Source: Stenopsyche tienmushanensis (lineage: Eukaryota; Arthropoda; Insecta; Trichoptera; Stenopsychidae). From it: a stretch of DNA of 64,000 bases. The number at the start of each line of letters is the position of its first letter. The stretch's first letter is position 1. Positions 40,801-51,565 of this stretch are shown here, one piece after another. The notes beneath the pieces are model-generated. The model was not told where the DNA came from, ran no database searches, and saw only the letters and a list, made by a program, of their open reading frames with translations. The stretch covers positions 868,001 through 932,000 of the forward strand of contig WACJ01000058.1 of the NCBI GenBank assembly GCA_008973525.1, in the 5' to 3' direction. The translations under genes were made by a program, and so were the position numbers.

Positions 40801-43800
40801 AATGTAAGACGAAGGCTCATATAAGAGTCCACGGACAGCAACCAAAGTTTTTCAAAGACTCAAATACGAGTCCGCGGTCGTTAAGCTGTTAACACGCCAG
40901 AACAAAACTATTTAAATGATCCACATATGTATGATGATCCTTAATGTATGGTGCGAGCTCTCGGTATATTAGTTTCATCTCGACAGTCTAAGATATATCG
41001 GATACATTTTTTATCATTAATAACCATATTTTATAATCATACATGCATTTTGTACTTTAATATTAACAGGTGAATCAAAAGACCGATGAAAATATTATAT
41101 AAAAGTAATACTATAATTTTTTTGTAGAATTAGACGTAAACTAGTTCCTATAATATTTATTCAATGTGGTGATAGCTTTATTTTTACAGCAATTAGGATT
41201 TATTTAGTAGAAAGATTTATAAACTTGATTGGAATTTGTCATTTCAGACATTGAACAAACTAAAATTTGAAATATGAAATGATTAAGCCTTTTATTGTGT
41301 TTTATAAAACTGTTTGAATGTTTGATTATTATCATCAGAAATTATTATTAAATAATAATATTAACGGGGCTAAAATACATTCTCTTTGGTTTGCTAAAAT
41401 TTTGATGATTACTATCATAAACATTAATAAAAGCAATTAAATAAAAACACATCATAAGTAAATAAAAATTTAGAAATATTTTGAGTTTTGCTATTTAAAC
41501 ATATATCGAGAGCTGGCAGCATAAATTGAGGGTCATCTAACAAATGTGAATAATTTAATAGTTGTGTTTCTGGATTATCATTATGACAGTCTGGCGACTG
41601 AGTGCTGTTGGATTTGGGAAGGTAGGGGGTTGAAATCTATTTTCTCAAATTCAATGTAATTATGTTACATTGTCTATAAATTCTATAAATTAATAAAATA
41701 AACAACCATTTATAAGTGTTGCCAGACTATTTACTGCTTGTTAAGATAGTACCAGACTGGTTCAATTTTGCTGAAGATAATTATGTAATTTTTTTAAAGT
41801 TGGAATAATTATTTTTGAATACCTTATAATAAATAGTTTAGATTTATTAACATTAATACTGTTTGGAGGTTGACGGGGATAAAGTTGTAAAAATTCGATA
41901 AGACACATTATCTTGTGAAAATCATGAGGAAGCTGACACAAAGATCATTCATCATATATGCTAAAATGATACTGAAACTAATATTCTCATAAAATGTTCC
42001 GACAGATATATTGATAACACTTTTGGGCAACGGCACTCAGTCGCCAGACTGTCATAATGATAGTCCAGAAACAGACCAGAACACAACTATTAAATTATTC
42101 ACATTTGTTAGATGACCCTCAATTTATACTGCCAGCTCTCAGTCTAATAAGCAATTTCAATATTGTATCGTAATAAAATATCGTTTAACTCATGCTAGTT
42201 GGTGTATTCACCCTTAGATAACGTCAAAAATATATGCCGTTTGATAAGGATATCATGTGATTATTTGGAGATGGTGTGCATTATCTTAACGATCGTCGGC
42301 GTCGGGGTTTTCGAATAGTTTGTGTTCTCGTCTGATCAAATGTGCAAGTAAAATTATATAAGACAAAGACGTGCCATATGTGGATAATAGTCATGTGTAT
42401 AATTTTTGAAGCAGATTATTAAAAACCGGGGATATTTAAAGCAAAACTTGTTTGCAAACATTGTCGATCAAGATTTTCTTTGGACTGTTGCATTCTTTTT
42501 GTTCTTCAAGTGTTTTAGTGAACTTTAATAATTTTATGTAAAGTTATCAACACCCTTGTTGATGGCGTTGTTGTATTTATTTTGTTTTGTGCTTGAAAGC
42601 AGCAAGTATTTTTATCATATTAGATATTTGACGAGAGCTGAAGTTTTAAATTAATTTTATGTCTTATTTAAATCTTTGTGTTTGACACTCTTCCATAGTT
42701 TCTTCCTTGCGAGATACGAATTTTTAACACATTCACACTTCTGTAGTTAACTCATGATAATAGCCTTTAGTTTTATAGAATTTATAAAATGTTTTCTTTT
42801 CAAATTGATTACATTGATTTTGTAATCAACACAAAATTGAGTTCTACCGTGCAGAAAACTTGGTGTAGGTAAAAAATATATATATTCCATTATTGTAAAA
42901 TTATCCAGTTTTTTCAATACTTGGAAAGTTTAATGCTGCACATAATATTTATTTGCAGTATATTTTTTACAGCATTGTTTGAAATTCAATTGGCGGAATT
43001 TTTCATTCGAAGATATGTTTAACATGTGAACTAGCTATTTGGAATTAATTGCTTTATTTTAGTCTCCTTGCTATTACAGCTATCTTATACATTACAAGTT
43101 TTTGTCGTAATTTATATCCATTATAAGTTTAGCGTCTAACTTGAAAGCTAAATATGCGAGATGTCACAGGTGCTGGCTCCGTTTTCGTCAAAGTGGGACA
43201 ATATGGATGACACTGACAAATTAGGTAGGTTTTTGACAGCGTTGAAAGAAATACACCTACAATATTTCGTGATTTTTCCAGTATATTTATTTCACAAGTA
43301 TCTTAAGATATAATATATATCAAATAAATTTAACTTTTGCAAAATTTTTTCACTGCATTTTTATTTAATTATGTTCATTGTATATGAAAATTTATAATCT
43401 CTATGATTAATTGAATACATATAAATGTTTTGTATTTTTTCAATATCCGTTGATAATATCATACTTGAAATATTTACAAAAGGCATATCGTGTCTATTAA
43501 AAATAGTGTATAGAAAAGAGACAAAATTATCGTAAAAATTGTTTATATATGGTGTCAGATATTGACGGATTCATACAAGATTCTTTTTAGCTGCTGTACA
43601 AGAAATTAATATGTTTTTTTTGTTACAGCAAGGCTCGATGGAACAAGCAAACCCCTGCGCCACACCACCAGCACAACAATGGAAGATTTCCTCCAGCTAG
43701 ACGAATGGGAAGTGTCAAAAACTGCCCAACCAGGGAAAAAAACAGTAATATTTATTCGTTTTTTCTTTGAGTACAATCGACCTGTAGTAATCCGTTTTGC

Positions 43801-46695
43801 AAGATTATCCAAATTGATGCCCCCAACCCCTTATAGTTCGGAATATTTTATAAAGGAGTACTTCTAATCTGAAAAATTATGAAAATGGTGAAATATAAAT
43901 AAATAATACAAAGTTTCATGTAGAATTAATGTCATAAACACAATGGCCATTAGGGACTCAGAAGTCTCAGCTTTTTCAAAGTCCTGGAACTCAAGACTTT
44001 TATTTTCTCATCAATTATGTACAGATTTTTTTAAAAGTAAATATTTATGTGTTACATATGTATGTATGTGTAAGTTAAAAGAACCATCTTGTTCTATCTT
44101 TCTGAATTATCATTTTCGGAGTCACCTTCTTTAGTGTTTTGTTCATCTTCATTGGAATAATCTAATTCTTCGTTTGATAAATTTTCTGGTACAAGGTTTC
44201 AATTACAACTAGATGTATAGCATGATTTATTCGAAGTTCAATTGTTCAAAAGTTATCCGTTGAGCTTGTTCAAAAGTTCATTGACGACGGGACTTTCACG
44301 CCCAAACTTTTTCATCAGACTAGTACAGTCAGACGTTGTTGCTTCTATTTCATGTTCAAAAACAATTCCAAATTTACTCAACCTTGACTTTCAACAATTT
44401 CAATTTTATATTGGTAATTACTTCACTTATATTTTTCTTTGTAAATTTTTGAAATCAATCTCATTATATCGGATTGATTTTTTGGTAATGAAAATCCTTT
44501 TATTGTAACATATTCACGAATAGAATCACTATTCGTAATCCCTCTTATGGAAAAACCATCCAGCGCAGCTAGTCGGGTAACGATTTCTGGAAGTGTTTTC
44601 TTCTTCACAAAATTTATTATTGGTGGTTGGAATATTTTAATTCTTTTCGCACTGTTTGAACATTCCGTATTGGTGATTAAAAAATTGGTATTCAAAAAAA
44701 TCCGATGTACCCTTTCAAGATGTCTCGGTAGTCCAGTTGTGTTTGACCCTTTGCATATGATATGTTTTGGATAGTGAGTGCATTGGGTTATCTCCTTTTT
44801 TGTAGTTTTTTTTGTAATGTTTCCATACTTCTGATTGACTTCTTTCCATTATGGACTACAATAATGTTAAAATGTATATGAGAAAACGATACTACTTTTT
44901 TTAATACGAGATATATAAAATATATAAGGACTAGAAAGAAATAAAAAAAAATTATTGCTTAAACATTTATTTAAAAAAAAACATAGATCCAATTAACAAA
45001 ATAGTTTCCATCATTTTCTATAACCTTTCGATGTCTATTGAGTAGTTTTTCGATGCCATTTTTGTAAAAAAAAATTGGTTTTTCATCAAAAAACTTTTGA
45101 ATATGGATTTTTACATCGTCGAAAGTGATCGTCAGGAGTGCTCCAATGATTTAAAAAGGTGTTAATCAGAGGGAGCTATATCAGGAGAATAGGGGGGGGA
45201 TGAGGTAAAAGTTTTAGTCCAAGTAGCATTATTTTTTCCTGGGTGATTTTTGCGGAATGCGGTCAGGCATTACACCTATCCCTCGATTTACGCGGTAGAT
45301 ACGTTCCGAGAGAAAACGCGTAAATTGAAACCGCGTAAATCGAGACTTGAAGTTCATACAAAATCGGAAGATAGGTTCCAGAAAGTAAAAATCCGCATAA
45401 ATCGAGACTTCAATTTCATATAAATTAGGGGGATAGGTTCCAGAAAACCGCGTAAAACGAGTATAGATATTTATAATATGTTTATAATTAAAAGCATAAT
45501 TATATAATGATAATTTTATTATTCCACCTCCTCACTGCTGTATTCTAATTCAACCAATTTTTTCATTTTGGTTGGCTCGAAATCACTACTATCATCGGAT
45601 TCAAATCCAACAGCAGGCTCTTCTTCTCGTCTTATTAAATAGTCCGTAACTAATTTTTGTGATGTGTTTTTTAAGTCTTTGTAAATTTCACTTCTATATA
45701 TTTCACACGATTTAAGATCATCAACATGTGACGCGTGCCACAAAACATGATCGATTTCTATTAAAAAAAAAAAAAATTCTGACCGCGTAAAATGGGTACC
45801 GCGTAAATCGAGGGATAGGTGTATCTTGTTGCAGTATTCTCGGTTTGTTATTAACTAAAAGTGAATGTTTTTTTCGCAGTTCATTTTTAATTTTCTCCAA
45901 TTGTTGGCAATACAACGTTGCAGTAATTGGCTCACTAGGTTTTAATAGTTCAAAGTAGACTACGCTGTCGATATCCCACCACACACACACAGAAGAACTT
46001 TTTTTTAAGGCCAAAAATTGTTTTGCTATTGGAACAGCTGACTGACCTAGGGAGAGCCATTGTTTTTTTTTGGGTAGGATTATTGTACAGGACCCAGGAC
46101 CTCGTCGCAAGTTATTATTCTTTGCAAAAAGTGGTCTGTTTCATACCTGGATAAAAGAGATGCACAGATCGTTCTTCGTTGCTCTAACGCATCGTCAATG
46201 TGTGTGGAACCCATTGTTTATGAATTTGACCATGGGCATTTTTTTTTATGCCTTGTACCCTGTTATATCTGATTTCATTAAATACAAATCAGATATTTCC
46301 ACGAATTTCGAGGGTATCGGGGGCATAAAAATGTGTTTCCATAATTGAATATATTAAGCACTTTTTAAATCACAAAGTCTCGAGTCTCTGAACTTTTTTG
46401 TTGAAAGTTCCGGGACTCGATACACCAAAAATATGTACTTGTATTGGGGGTCTTACAGGAGTCGCTGGATTACTGCGAGTCGACTGTAATGTGATTCTAA
46501 ACGATTGAAATATACTTATGTATCATTGATATTTAGGTCCGATGGGCTGATATTGAAGAACGTCGCCAACAAGAAAAAATGCGAGCAATTGGATTTGTTG
46601 TTGGCCAAACAAATTGGGAAAGGATGACCGATCCTACACAAGGATCTAGTGCTCTCACTCAAACAAAGTACATTGAGAGAATCCCTAAATATTAA
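34818..46695 (+). CDS. YLPM1: YLPM1/ZAP3 orthologue with P-loop kinase-like domain
   Basis: Nine exons: 34818-34982, 36069-37722, 37805-38395, 38473-38621, 38702-38890, 39278-39526, 43170-43224, 43629-43744, 46537-46695. All are phase-consistent, giving about 1108 aa. The start (MSWPLWNSSVV) leads into W/Q-rich repeats (WQQWAQWQEQYAQWQ), then a Pro-rich stretch (PPPPPEGPPPQ), an Ala/Tyr/Gln-rich region and an Arg/Glu/Asp/Ser-rich segment in exon 3. Next comes a P-loop domain with Walker A GLPGSGKSYL split across exons 3 and 4, LSMDDYF, and a region ending EMDFDVQTCHKRNIH. The C-terminus VRWADIEERRQQEKMRAIGF and VVGQTNWERMT is the YLPM1 signature. The vertebrate protein is a nuclear protein phosphatase 1 and RNA-associated factor. 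Exon 1's donor (AAG then GTCGGC) is weak, so that junction is the least certain. AATAAA is at 46752-46757. Confidence 0.9.
39632..39652. repeat. (TA)n microsatellite
   Basis: About ten TA units in intron 6 of YLPM1. Confidence 0.85.
40113..40972. mobile_element. Foldback element, copy 2 (with nested insertion)
   Basis: The left arm (AGCTGGCAGCATATATTGAG, GTGTTCTGGCGTGTTTCTGG) and right arm (CAGTCGCCAGACTGTCATAA and AACACGCCAG onward to GAGCTCTCGG) match copies 1 and 3. About 350 bp of internal sequence lies between them, shared with copy 3 in inverted orientation (for example CATCTTATGAGGATATTAGC against its complement in copy 3). The right arm is interrupted by a TTAA element at 40644-40892. 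It lies in YLPM1 intron 6. Confidence 0.75.
40644..40892. mobile_element. TTAA-flanked MITE nested in foldback copy 2
   Basis: The ends are TTAACAGCTTAACGACCGC and its perfect complement GCGGTCGTTAAGCTGTTAA, a 19-bp inverted repeat including the TTAA target. It splits the foldback arm between CAGACTGTCATAATGATAGT and AACACGCCAG, so it arrived after the foldback element. Confidence 0.85.
41505..42145. mobile_element. Foldback element, copy 3
   Basis: The left arm starts near GAGAGCTGGCAGCATAAATT and the right arm ends near TGCCAGCTCTC. Both carry the CAGTCGCCAGACTGTCATAA block. The interior of about 350 bp is the inverted version of the interior of copy 2. It lies in YLPM1 intron 6, about 530 bp downstream of copy 2. 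Confidence 0.78.
44950..46225 (-). pseudogene. Mariner transposase relic nested in the hAT element
   Basis: Minus-strand pieces in order: RRTICASLLSRYETDHFLQR, IITCDE (the first catalytic Asp region), LGQSAVPIAKQFLALKKSS, VCVWWDIDSVVYFELLKPSE, LYCQQLEKIKNELRKKHSLL and RILQQD at 45826. There the frame stops because another transposon is inserted. It resumes at 45270 as NA-stop-PHSAK, then KLLPHPP and YSPDIAPSD (third catalytic Asp) followed by HLFKSLEHS. Stops and the insertion make it dead. Confidence 0.82.
45273..45821 (-). mobile_element. Pogo-like element nested in the mariner
   Basis: Inverted termini CACCTATCCCTCGATTTACG and complement CGTAAATCGAGGGATAGGTG are flanked by TA on both sides. 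The terminal motif type and TA target fit pogo/Tigger elements. Further sub-terminal repeats of GCGTAAATCGAG occur at 45325-45440. A minus-strand frame (45743-45519) ends in an acidic tail (FESDDSSDFE ... YSSEEVE), plausible as a transposase C-terminus. The catalytic region is absent. Confidence 0.8.
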
Positions 46696-46757
46696 TGAAC
46701 TGAAAACTGAAAAAAACAGTGCTCATCTTTGTAAAATACACAAACTAAGTTAATAAA

Positions 46758-47581
46758 TAATGTAATTTAGTGAGAACTGTTACTTTTTTATTTAAATAAT
46801 CATTTTCTTTATGGTGAACTACAAATTTAAATGACAATGATTTAAAGTTCGATTAGCAGGACGATGTCATGGACAAATATTTATTATGGAACTACAAGTG
46901 CTGTTGAGAATTGGTATGATAGACATTTACGAATGTTTTTTTGTACAATTTTATGTTGTTTCTACATCATTTAAGTCATGTAGCTTATGTACAGTAATTT
47001 AATAGTATTACTTTTGTAGATTTGAATAATTTTTGGTGAAATGAGCAATTACATATTGAAGGAAAAACAGGATAATTTTTTTACCTAAGTGCTCTATTTT
47101 TTAAAATTGACGAAAACTTTAATACACGTCATCTGCTGAAATTTTGTTTGTTAATATTGTCGTGCTTCGGGTTTCCCTTTAGGATTAATAAATTGTCCAA
47201 TTTTAATTTTCCCTCTTTTTATGTCGTTAATGGTTTTTTTTAATGTGCCGTAGATGCATCAATTTATTGACAATTAAATTTTATTTTTGTGTTTGATGGA
47301 TTTGTGTTGTAACTCTATTTTGTGACACGAATAGAACAAAACTCAGTTTGAATACTGTAATATTTTTGGTCAAATTGAAAGAATCAAAATGCCGTGCAAT
47401 GCAATATGGATCTTAGCTAACTACAATCAGATAATACATACGACCTAAAATAATTGCTTCGACATGACATTCAGTGATTGAACATCCCTTATGCCATATC
47501 ATTGTTACATTTAAGCTCCTCCATTTTATTGCTGTAATGAAATGTTTAAACATTATTTATTTGCTTAAATGCCGACATTTA
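46758..47581. other. Intergenic DNA downstream of YLPM1
   Basis: AT-rich. No gene or repeat recognised. Confidence 0.4.
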
Positions 47582-47671
47582 TTAACGCTTTGACGGACAC
47601 GTCTGCTTTATGCTTCATTTTCCTGTACGATATGATGGCGCATAATACAGACGTGTCCGCCAACACGTTAA
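47582..47671. mobile_element. Short palindromic TTAA MITE (90 bp)
   Basis: TTAACGCTTTGACGGACACG on the left; GACGTGTCCGCCAACACGTT then AA on the right. The arms pair as CGGACACGTCTG/CAGACGTGTCCG. A decayed copy lies in ribokinase intron 1. Confidence 0.8.
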
Positions 47672-47952
47672 GAATAGAACAGTATAAATGTGAATAATCA
47701 AATCTGTAAAGATTATTTTTGATATCCAGATGATAGAAATATATAAATTTGTATTCACTCCACCTGATTTATATAAAATACAAATGTTTCCTAATAAGCT
47801 AGATGCAAAATAGTTAGATATAATTTTCATAAGATTAGTGCTTAAAGAGAATACTCCATTGGTTTTGTCTTCCATTTGCTTACATATTTTTATATACTGA
47901 GATTTCAAATGAAGATTTAAACTCTACTTTAAAATCGTTATAATTTGATGTA

Positions 47953-48753
47953 TTAACCCTTTGCGCTCGAGGCCCTTTTCGCTCGGGCAAACCAGCAACC
48001 CAAGAGCAGTCAGCCACTCCCGCTTATTTGAGTTCTTTACAATTAACTTAAAATAATTTTAAACACAATAGAACTTAAACTTATATATTTTATTATTATA
48101 CACATTCTCATAGTTCACTGAAGGATATTTGTTATCAGCTTCCTATTTAGTCGGTTGCGTTCAGAACTGCTCTGCGAAGTTGAAGCTGTGCTAGGTTGTC
48201 TTTCACCGCAAACAAATGGTATTCTTGTGGGGATTCTGTGCACATTGTCCATTCTAAAGGTTTAATCTCTTCTGTACAATCACTATGGCTCTCAGATTCA
48301 CTATCCATTATTCGGGTTTTTCGTCTTACACCTCTAACGTCGTCGCTATCGTCATCACTTCCGTCTTTGTTCCCATGGATAAGCTGACTATGTAGAGATG
48401 TAATTTTGTTCGTTATCGCCGAAAAATTGAACTCATCTTCACTAGAAGTAATTTTTTCGTCGTGTTCAGTAACTTTGAGAGAAATATTCTGATTGCCAAG
48501 AAAGTTGAGCTCGAACTAATCGTTGAGTCCGACCTGCGGTCGCGAGTGTTTTTGAGATAAGATATCTCAACACCGCATAACATGATCCACAAAAGGTCAG
48601 GAGTAGACCCGTGAAGCAATATTCGTTAGGCCAAACCTAAATAAACACCATTATCGCTCAATTTACCGCATCAATCCGAGTGATGGCACCGCTCGAGTTG
48701 TTGCATCACATGCAGTGGTGACTGAGAGGCACCGCTCGAGCGCAAAGGGTTAA
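47953..48753 (-). mobile_element. piggyBac-like element, internally deleted (801 bp)
   Basis: Starts TTAACCCTTTGCGCTCGAGG and ends CTCGAGCGCAAAGGGTTAA: inverted termini plus the TTAA target of piggyBac transposition. The minus strand keeps an open stretch (about 48480-48130) with an acidic N-terminal-like segment (SSEDEFNFSAITNKI, KDGSDDDSDDVRG, MDSESESHSDCTEEI, KPLEWTMC), the composition seen at piggyBac transposase N-termini. The catalytic core is missing. Probably a non-autonomous deletion derivative. Confidence 0.72.
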
Positions 48754-50183
48754 ACATTTTAGAGTACAAATATTTGATATGTTGTCGCGCGTTAATAAAT
48801 AAAAGATTATCTCGAACATTTGCGATGAGAAAAACGTATCGATTGATTGCATTAACTATACATCAAATACGTTATAATGATTTAATAAATATATAGATAG
48901 ATTTGGATTTTGTACGTTAAAAATAGTGACGGTTTTATTTCTCGTTGAATTTATATCGGAGTTACAAAATAATACAATTATGCAATCTGAAATCGACCGA
49001 AGATACATTTAAATAGACCTATTTTTTTAATTTTATTTTTCTATTAAGTATTAAAAAGACGTGGAATATATATATAAAAAAAAATTCAAATTAAGTCTGC
49101 ATGTCTTTTTTTCCCCCTTAAAATGTATTGACATGGCAATTTCTTAGTTGATACGTTGTTTAATTTTACCGCGTAATTTTTCAAAATATCAGTATTTCAA
49201 TTGCTATTTTGAAAGACTTCCTGCGCGTTTAATTTGTATCCGTACATGGTAATAGTGTAGCCGTGTAGATTGTTGTGCATTATTTGAATAGTATTTAGAC
49301 GGACGAATAGACAGAAAATTTACGCTCCCTGAGTTTTACTGTAGACCGAGAGAATGTGTAAAATAGTATATTTTTTTAGAACATGTTGCAGAAATAAGTT
49401 TGCGTAAAAAGGATCGCATATTCAAAGGTTTCCATTATATTTTTTGAAATCGCATAGTTTAACGTTTGATGATCGCCACATCGTTTGACAGTTTTTATTA
49501 TTGAAATCATATTCATGTAATTTTATTTATATATTTTGAACTCGTGTGTGTATATAGAGTATAGTGAGCGTCGATTCGCATGTAAATGAACATCAGGATT
49601 TCCATTTTATTTCATTCTACTTGAGTGTGATTTCATTCTATGTTTATACGACTAAATAAATATAAATTTTATACACGAACTTTTTAAGTTAAATATGATT
49701 GTGAAATAAGGAAATTTGTCTGAATTATGTATATTCTGATACTTGTAGTTTTAATCAGACTAAAAACACTTGTTACCGATCTCAACAGATCACCTATACG
49801 TTATTCCATCTTCAGTTTTATTCTAAATAAAGTGTTTGATATGACATCATTCGTTTTTTTCTGTTTTTGTAATTAAACTGATAAGAACCATTGGGATTGA
49901 CTTACAAAAATCGAAAGTATTTCATAGTCAATGAATAATTTTTCATAGTCAAGATTTAGATGTATGTATGATTATGTAAGTTGCATCTCATTTACAATGT
50001 AAGATAGTTGAATAATACATTTTTCTTCACATACACATTTTTTTTTATTATTATATATGTTTTATCATCAATAAATGCTCTAATTCTAAACCGGATTTTT
50101 TTTATGATCTATAAAATTTGCATTAACATGTATAACTTATATAGTTTTCTTTCTCTTATTAAACGTATTTTTGCAAACTGTTT
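48754..50183. other. Intergenic DNA without recognised features
   Basis: AT-rich, no open frame of note. Confidence 0.4.
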
Positions 50184-50454
50184 TTAACCTTTCCCTTACG
50201 ATGCTATGTATTTAGTACGCCATATGACATTCTAAAACCCCATATATATTATATTTCATATCGATATTCGATAATATATATATATCAATATAGATAGTAT
50301 ATATATCTATATAGATAGTATATATATCTATATAGATAGTATATATATCTATATAGATAGTATATCGAGATTCAATTTAGTGATATAAAAATTCCCATTA
50401 TTACAACTTTACTACAACTGTGTAGTAAATACACCATAGTAAAGGAAAGGTTAA
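50184..50454. mobile_element. TTAA MITE, family X copy a, with internal minisatellite
   Basis: Ends TTAACCTTTCCCTTACGATG and complement of TTAACCTTTCCTTTACTATG. Shares internal blocks (ACATTCTAAAACCCC, CGAGATTCAA, AAAAATTCCCATTA, TACACCATAGTAA) with copies at 51227-51565 and 52008-52153. A minisatellite at 50289-50363 expands its middle. Confidence 0.82.
50289..50363. repeat. 21-bp AT minisatellite
   Basis: Unit TATAGATAGTATATATATCT plus A is repeated about 3.5 times with almost no divergence, inside MITE copy a. Confidence 0.85.
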
Positions 50455-51226
50455 ATTTAAATAAGTTTAATTGAAATATCTAATCCGATTTATATTTAAA
50501 CGAATGTCTTTATTAAAAACAGTGTTCTTTTTGTCGCATTCATTATAATATTTTGGAATATTTCCTTCATTTAATAAATGCAAAATTGGAAAGTTTGATA
50601 ATGTTTGTCAACGTAAAACGATAGAAACCAGTAACTTATGGGTTAAAAATGTAGAATAATGTTAAAAACAATTCAAATTCTCAGTGCACCGCTCAAATTG
50701 CTTAACACATGTATTAATGATCATTTTAAAACCGATTTAAAAAACTAAAAGTAAGTAACATCAACACTAATCGTCGGTTCTTTAAACTATCGACGTTGAT
50801 GTATAGATCATCCTAATTTACTAATGTACAGCGACTGGTGTTTTTATCTTAATATTTGGAATATAAAATGTAAATCTTTATCTCAATTTTGTTTTTACTT
50901 TATTCCGAAGAATTAAAATAGAGTCATTCTTCATTGTTTGTGAAGAATTTATTGTCAATTTAATAGAACTTAACACTTTACTGACCACAAACGCTATGCA
51001 TCTTATATGCGCGCCTAACAGTACAATATGCATACGAAAAAAAATCTATTTTTGCACAAAAACATTAGTTTTAATTGATGAAATATCAATGTTTTTTTTT
51101 TAAGAAATGTAAATTTCTTTTTGTAAGTGATTCAAATTAAGCAATATTATGTAGATATATTATCAATAAGATGAAGCACGTTACTTCTTGCTGTAGTATC
51201 AACTGTGTGTATATTTATTGATCATT

Positions 51227-51565
51227 TTAACCTTACCTTTACTATGGTGTATTTACTACACCGAATCGAGTTGTAATAGTCGAGTGTAATAATGAGAATT
51301 TTTACAACATCCATATTGATATATATACAGTAAAACCTCGATATAACAGATTCATTGGGGGAAGGGGGTGTTCGTTAAAGCCGAAAGTCCGTTATATAAA
51401 AATACTAACTTCGTTATCTGATCGGATTTTTTGTTCGTTATATCCAAAGTCCGTTATATCAAGGTTTTACTGTATTATCAAATATCAATATGAAATATAA
51501 TAAATACGGTGTTTTAGAATGTCAAACGGCGTACTAAATACGTAGCATCGTAAAGGAAAGATTAA
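51227..51565. mobile_element. TTAA MITE, family X copy b (inverted relative to a and c)
   Basis: Starts TTAACCTTACCTTTACTATG and ends in CGTAGCATCGTAAAGGAAAG followed by ATTAA. Orientation is opposite to copies a and c. It is interrupted by a 145-bp pogo-like MITE. Confidence 0.82.
51328..51472. mobile_element. Pogo/Tigger-type MITE (145 bp)
   Basis: CAGTAAAACCTCGATATAAC on the left, complement of CAGTAAAACCTTGATATAAC on the right, TA on both sides. This terminal sequence is characteristic of Tigger/pogo elements. No coding capacity. Confidence 0.88.

Larger units (their letters stand above)
43943..46450 (-). mobile_element. hAT-like element, interrupted by a mariner
   Basis: The minus-strand frame 44695-44423 plus upstream sequence to about 44770 encodes a BED zinc-finger remnant (C-x-GSNTTGL, then RHLERVH) and a typical hAT N-terminal helix set (LPEIVTRLAALDGFSIRGIT, then REYVTIKGFSLPKNQ). 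The left 250 bp match a second copy at 56.17 kb. The outer ends carry partly inverted motifs (AAGTCCTGGAACTCAAGACT on the left, AAGTCTCGAGTCTCTGAAC and AGTTCCGGGACTCG on the right). The catalytic domain is missing or displaced by the nested mariner. An 8-bp target duplication was not resolved. The whole nest lies in YLPM1 intron 8. Confidence 0.65.

Noticed and set aside
50289..50363. Regularly spaced repeats that might suggest a CRISPR array
   Set aside because: The units abut without unique spacers, are AT-only and lie in a eukaryotic MITE. It is a minisatellite.
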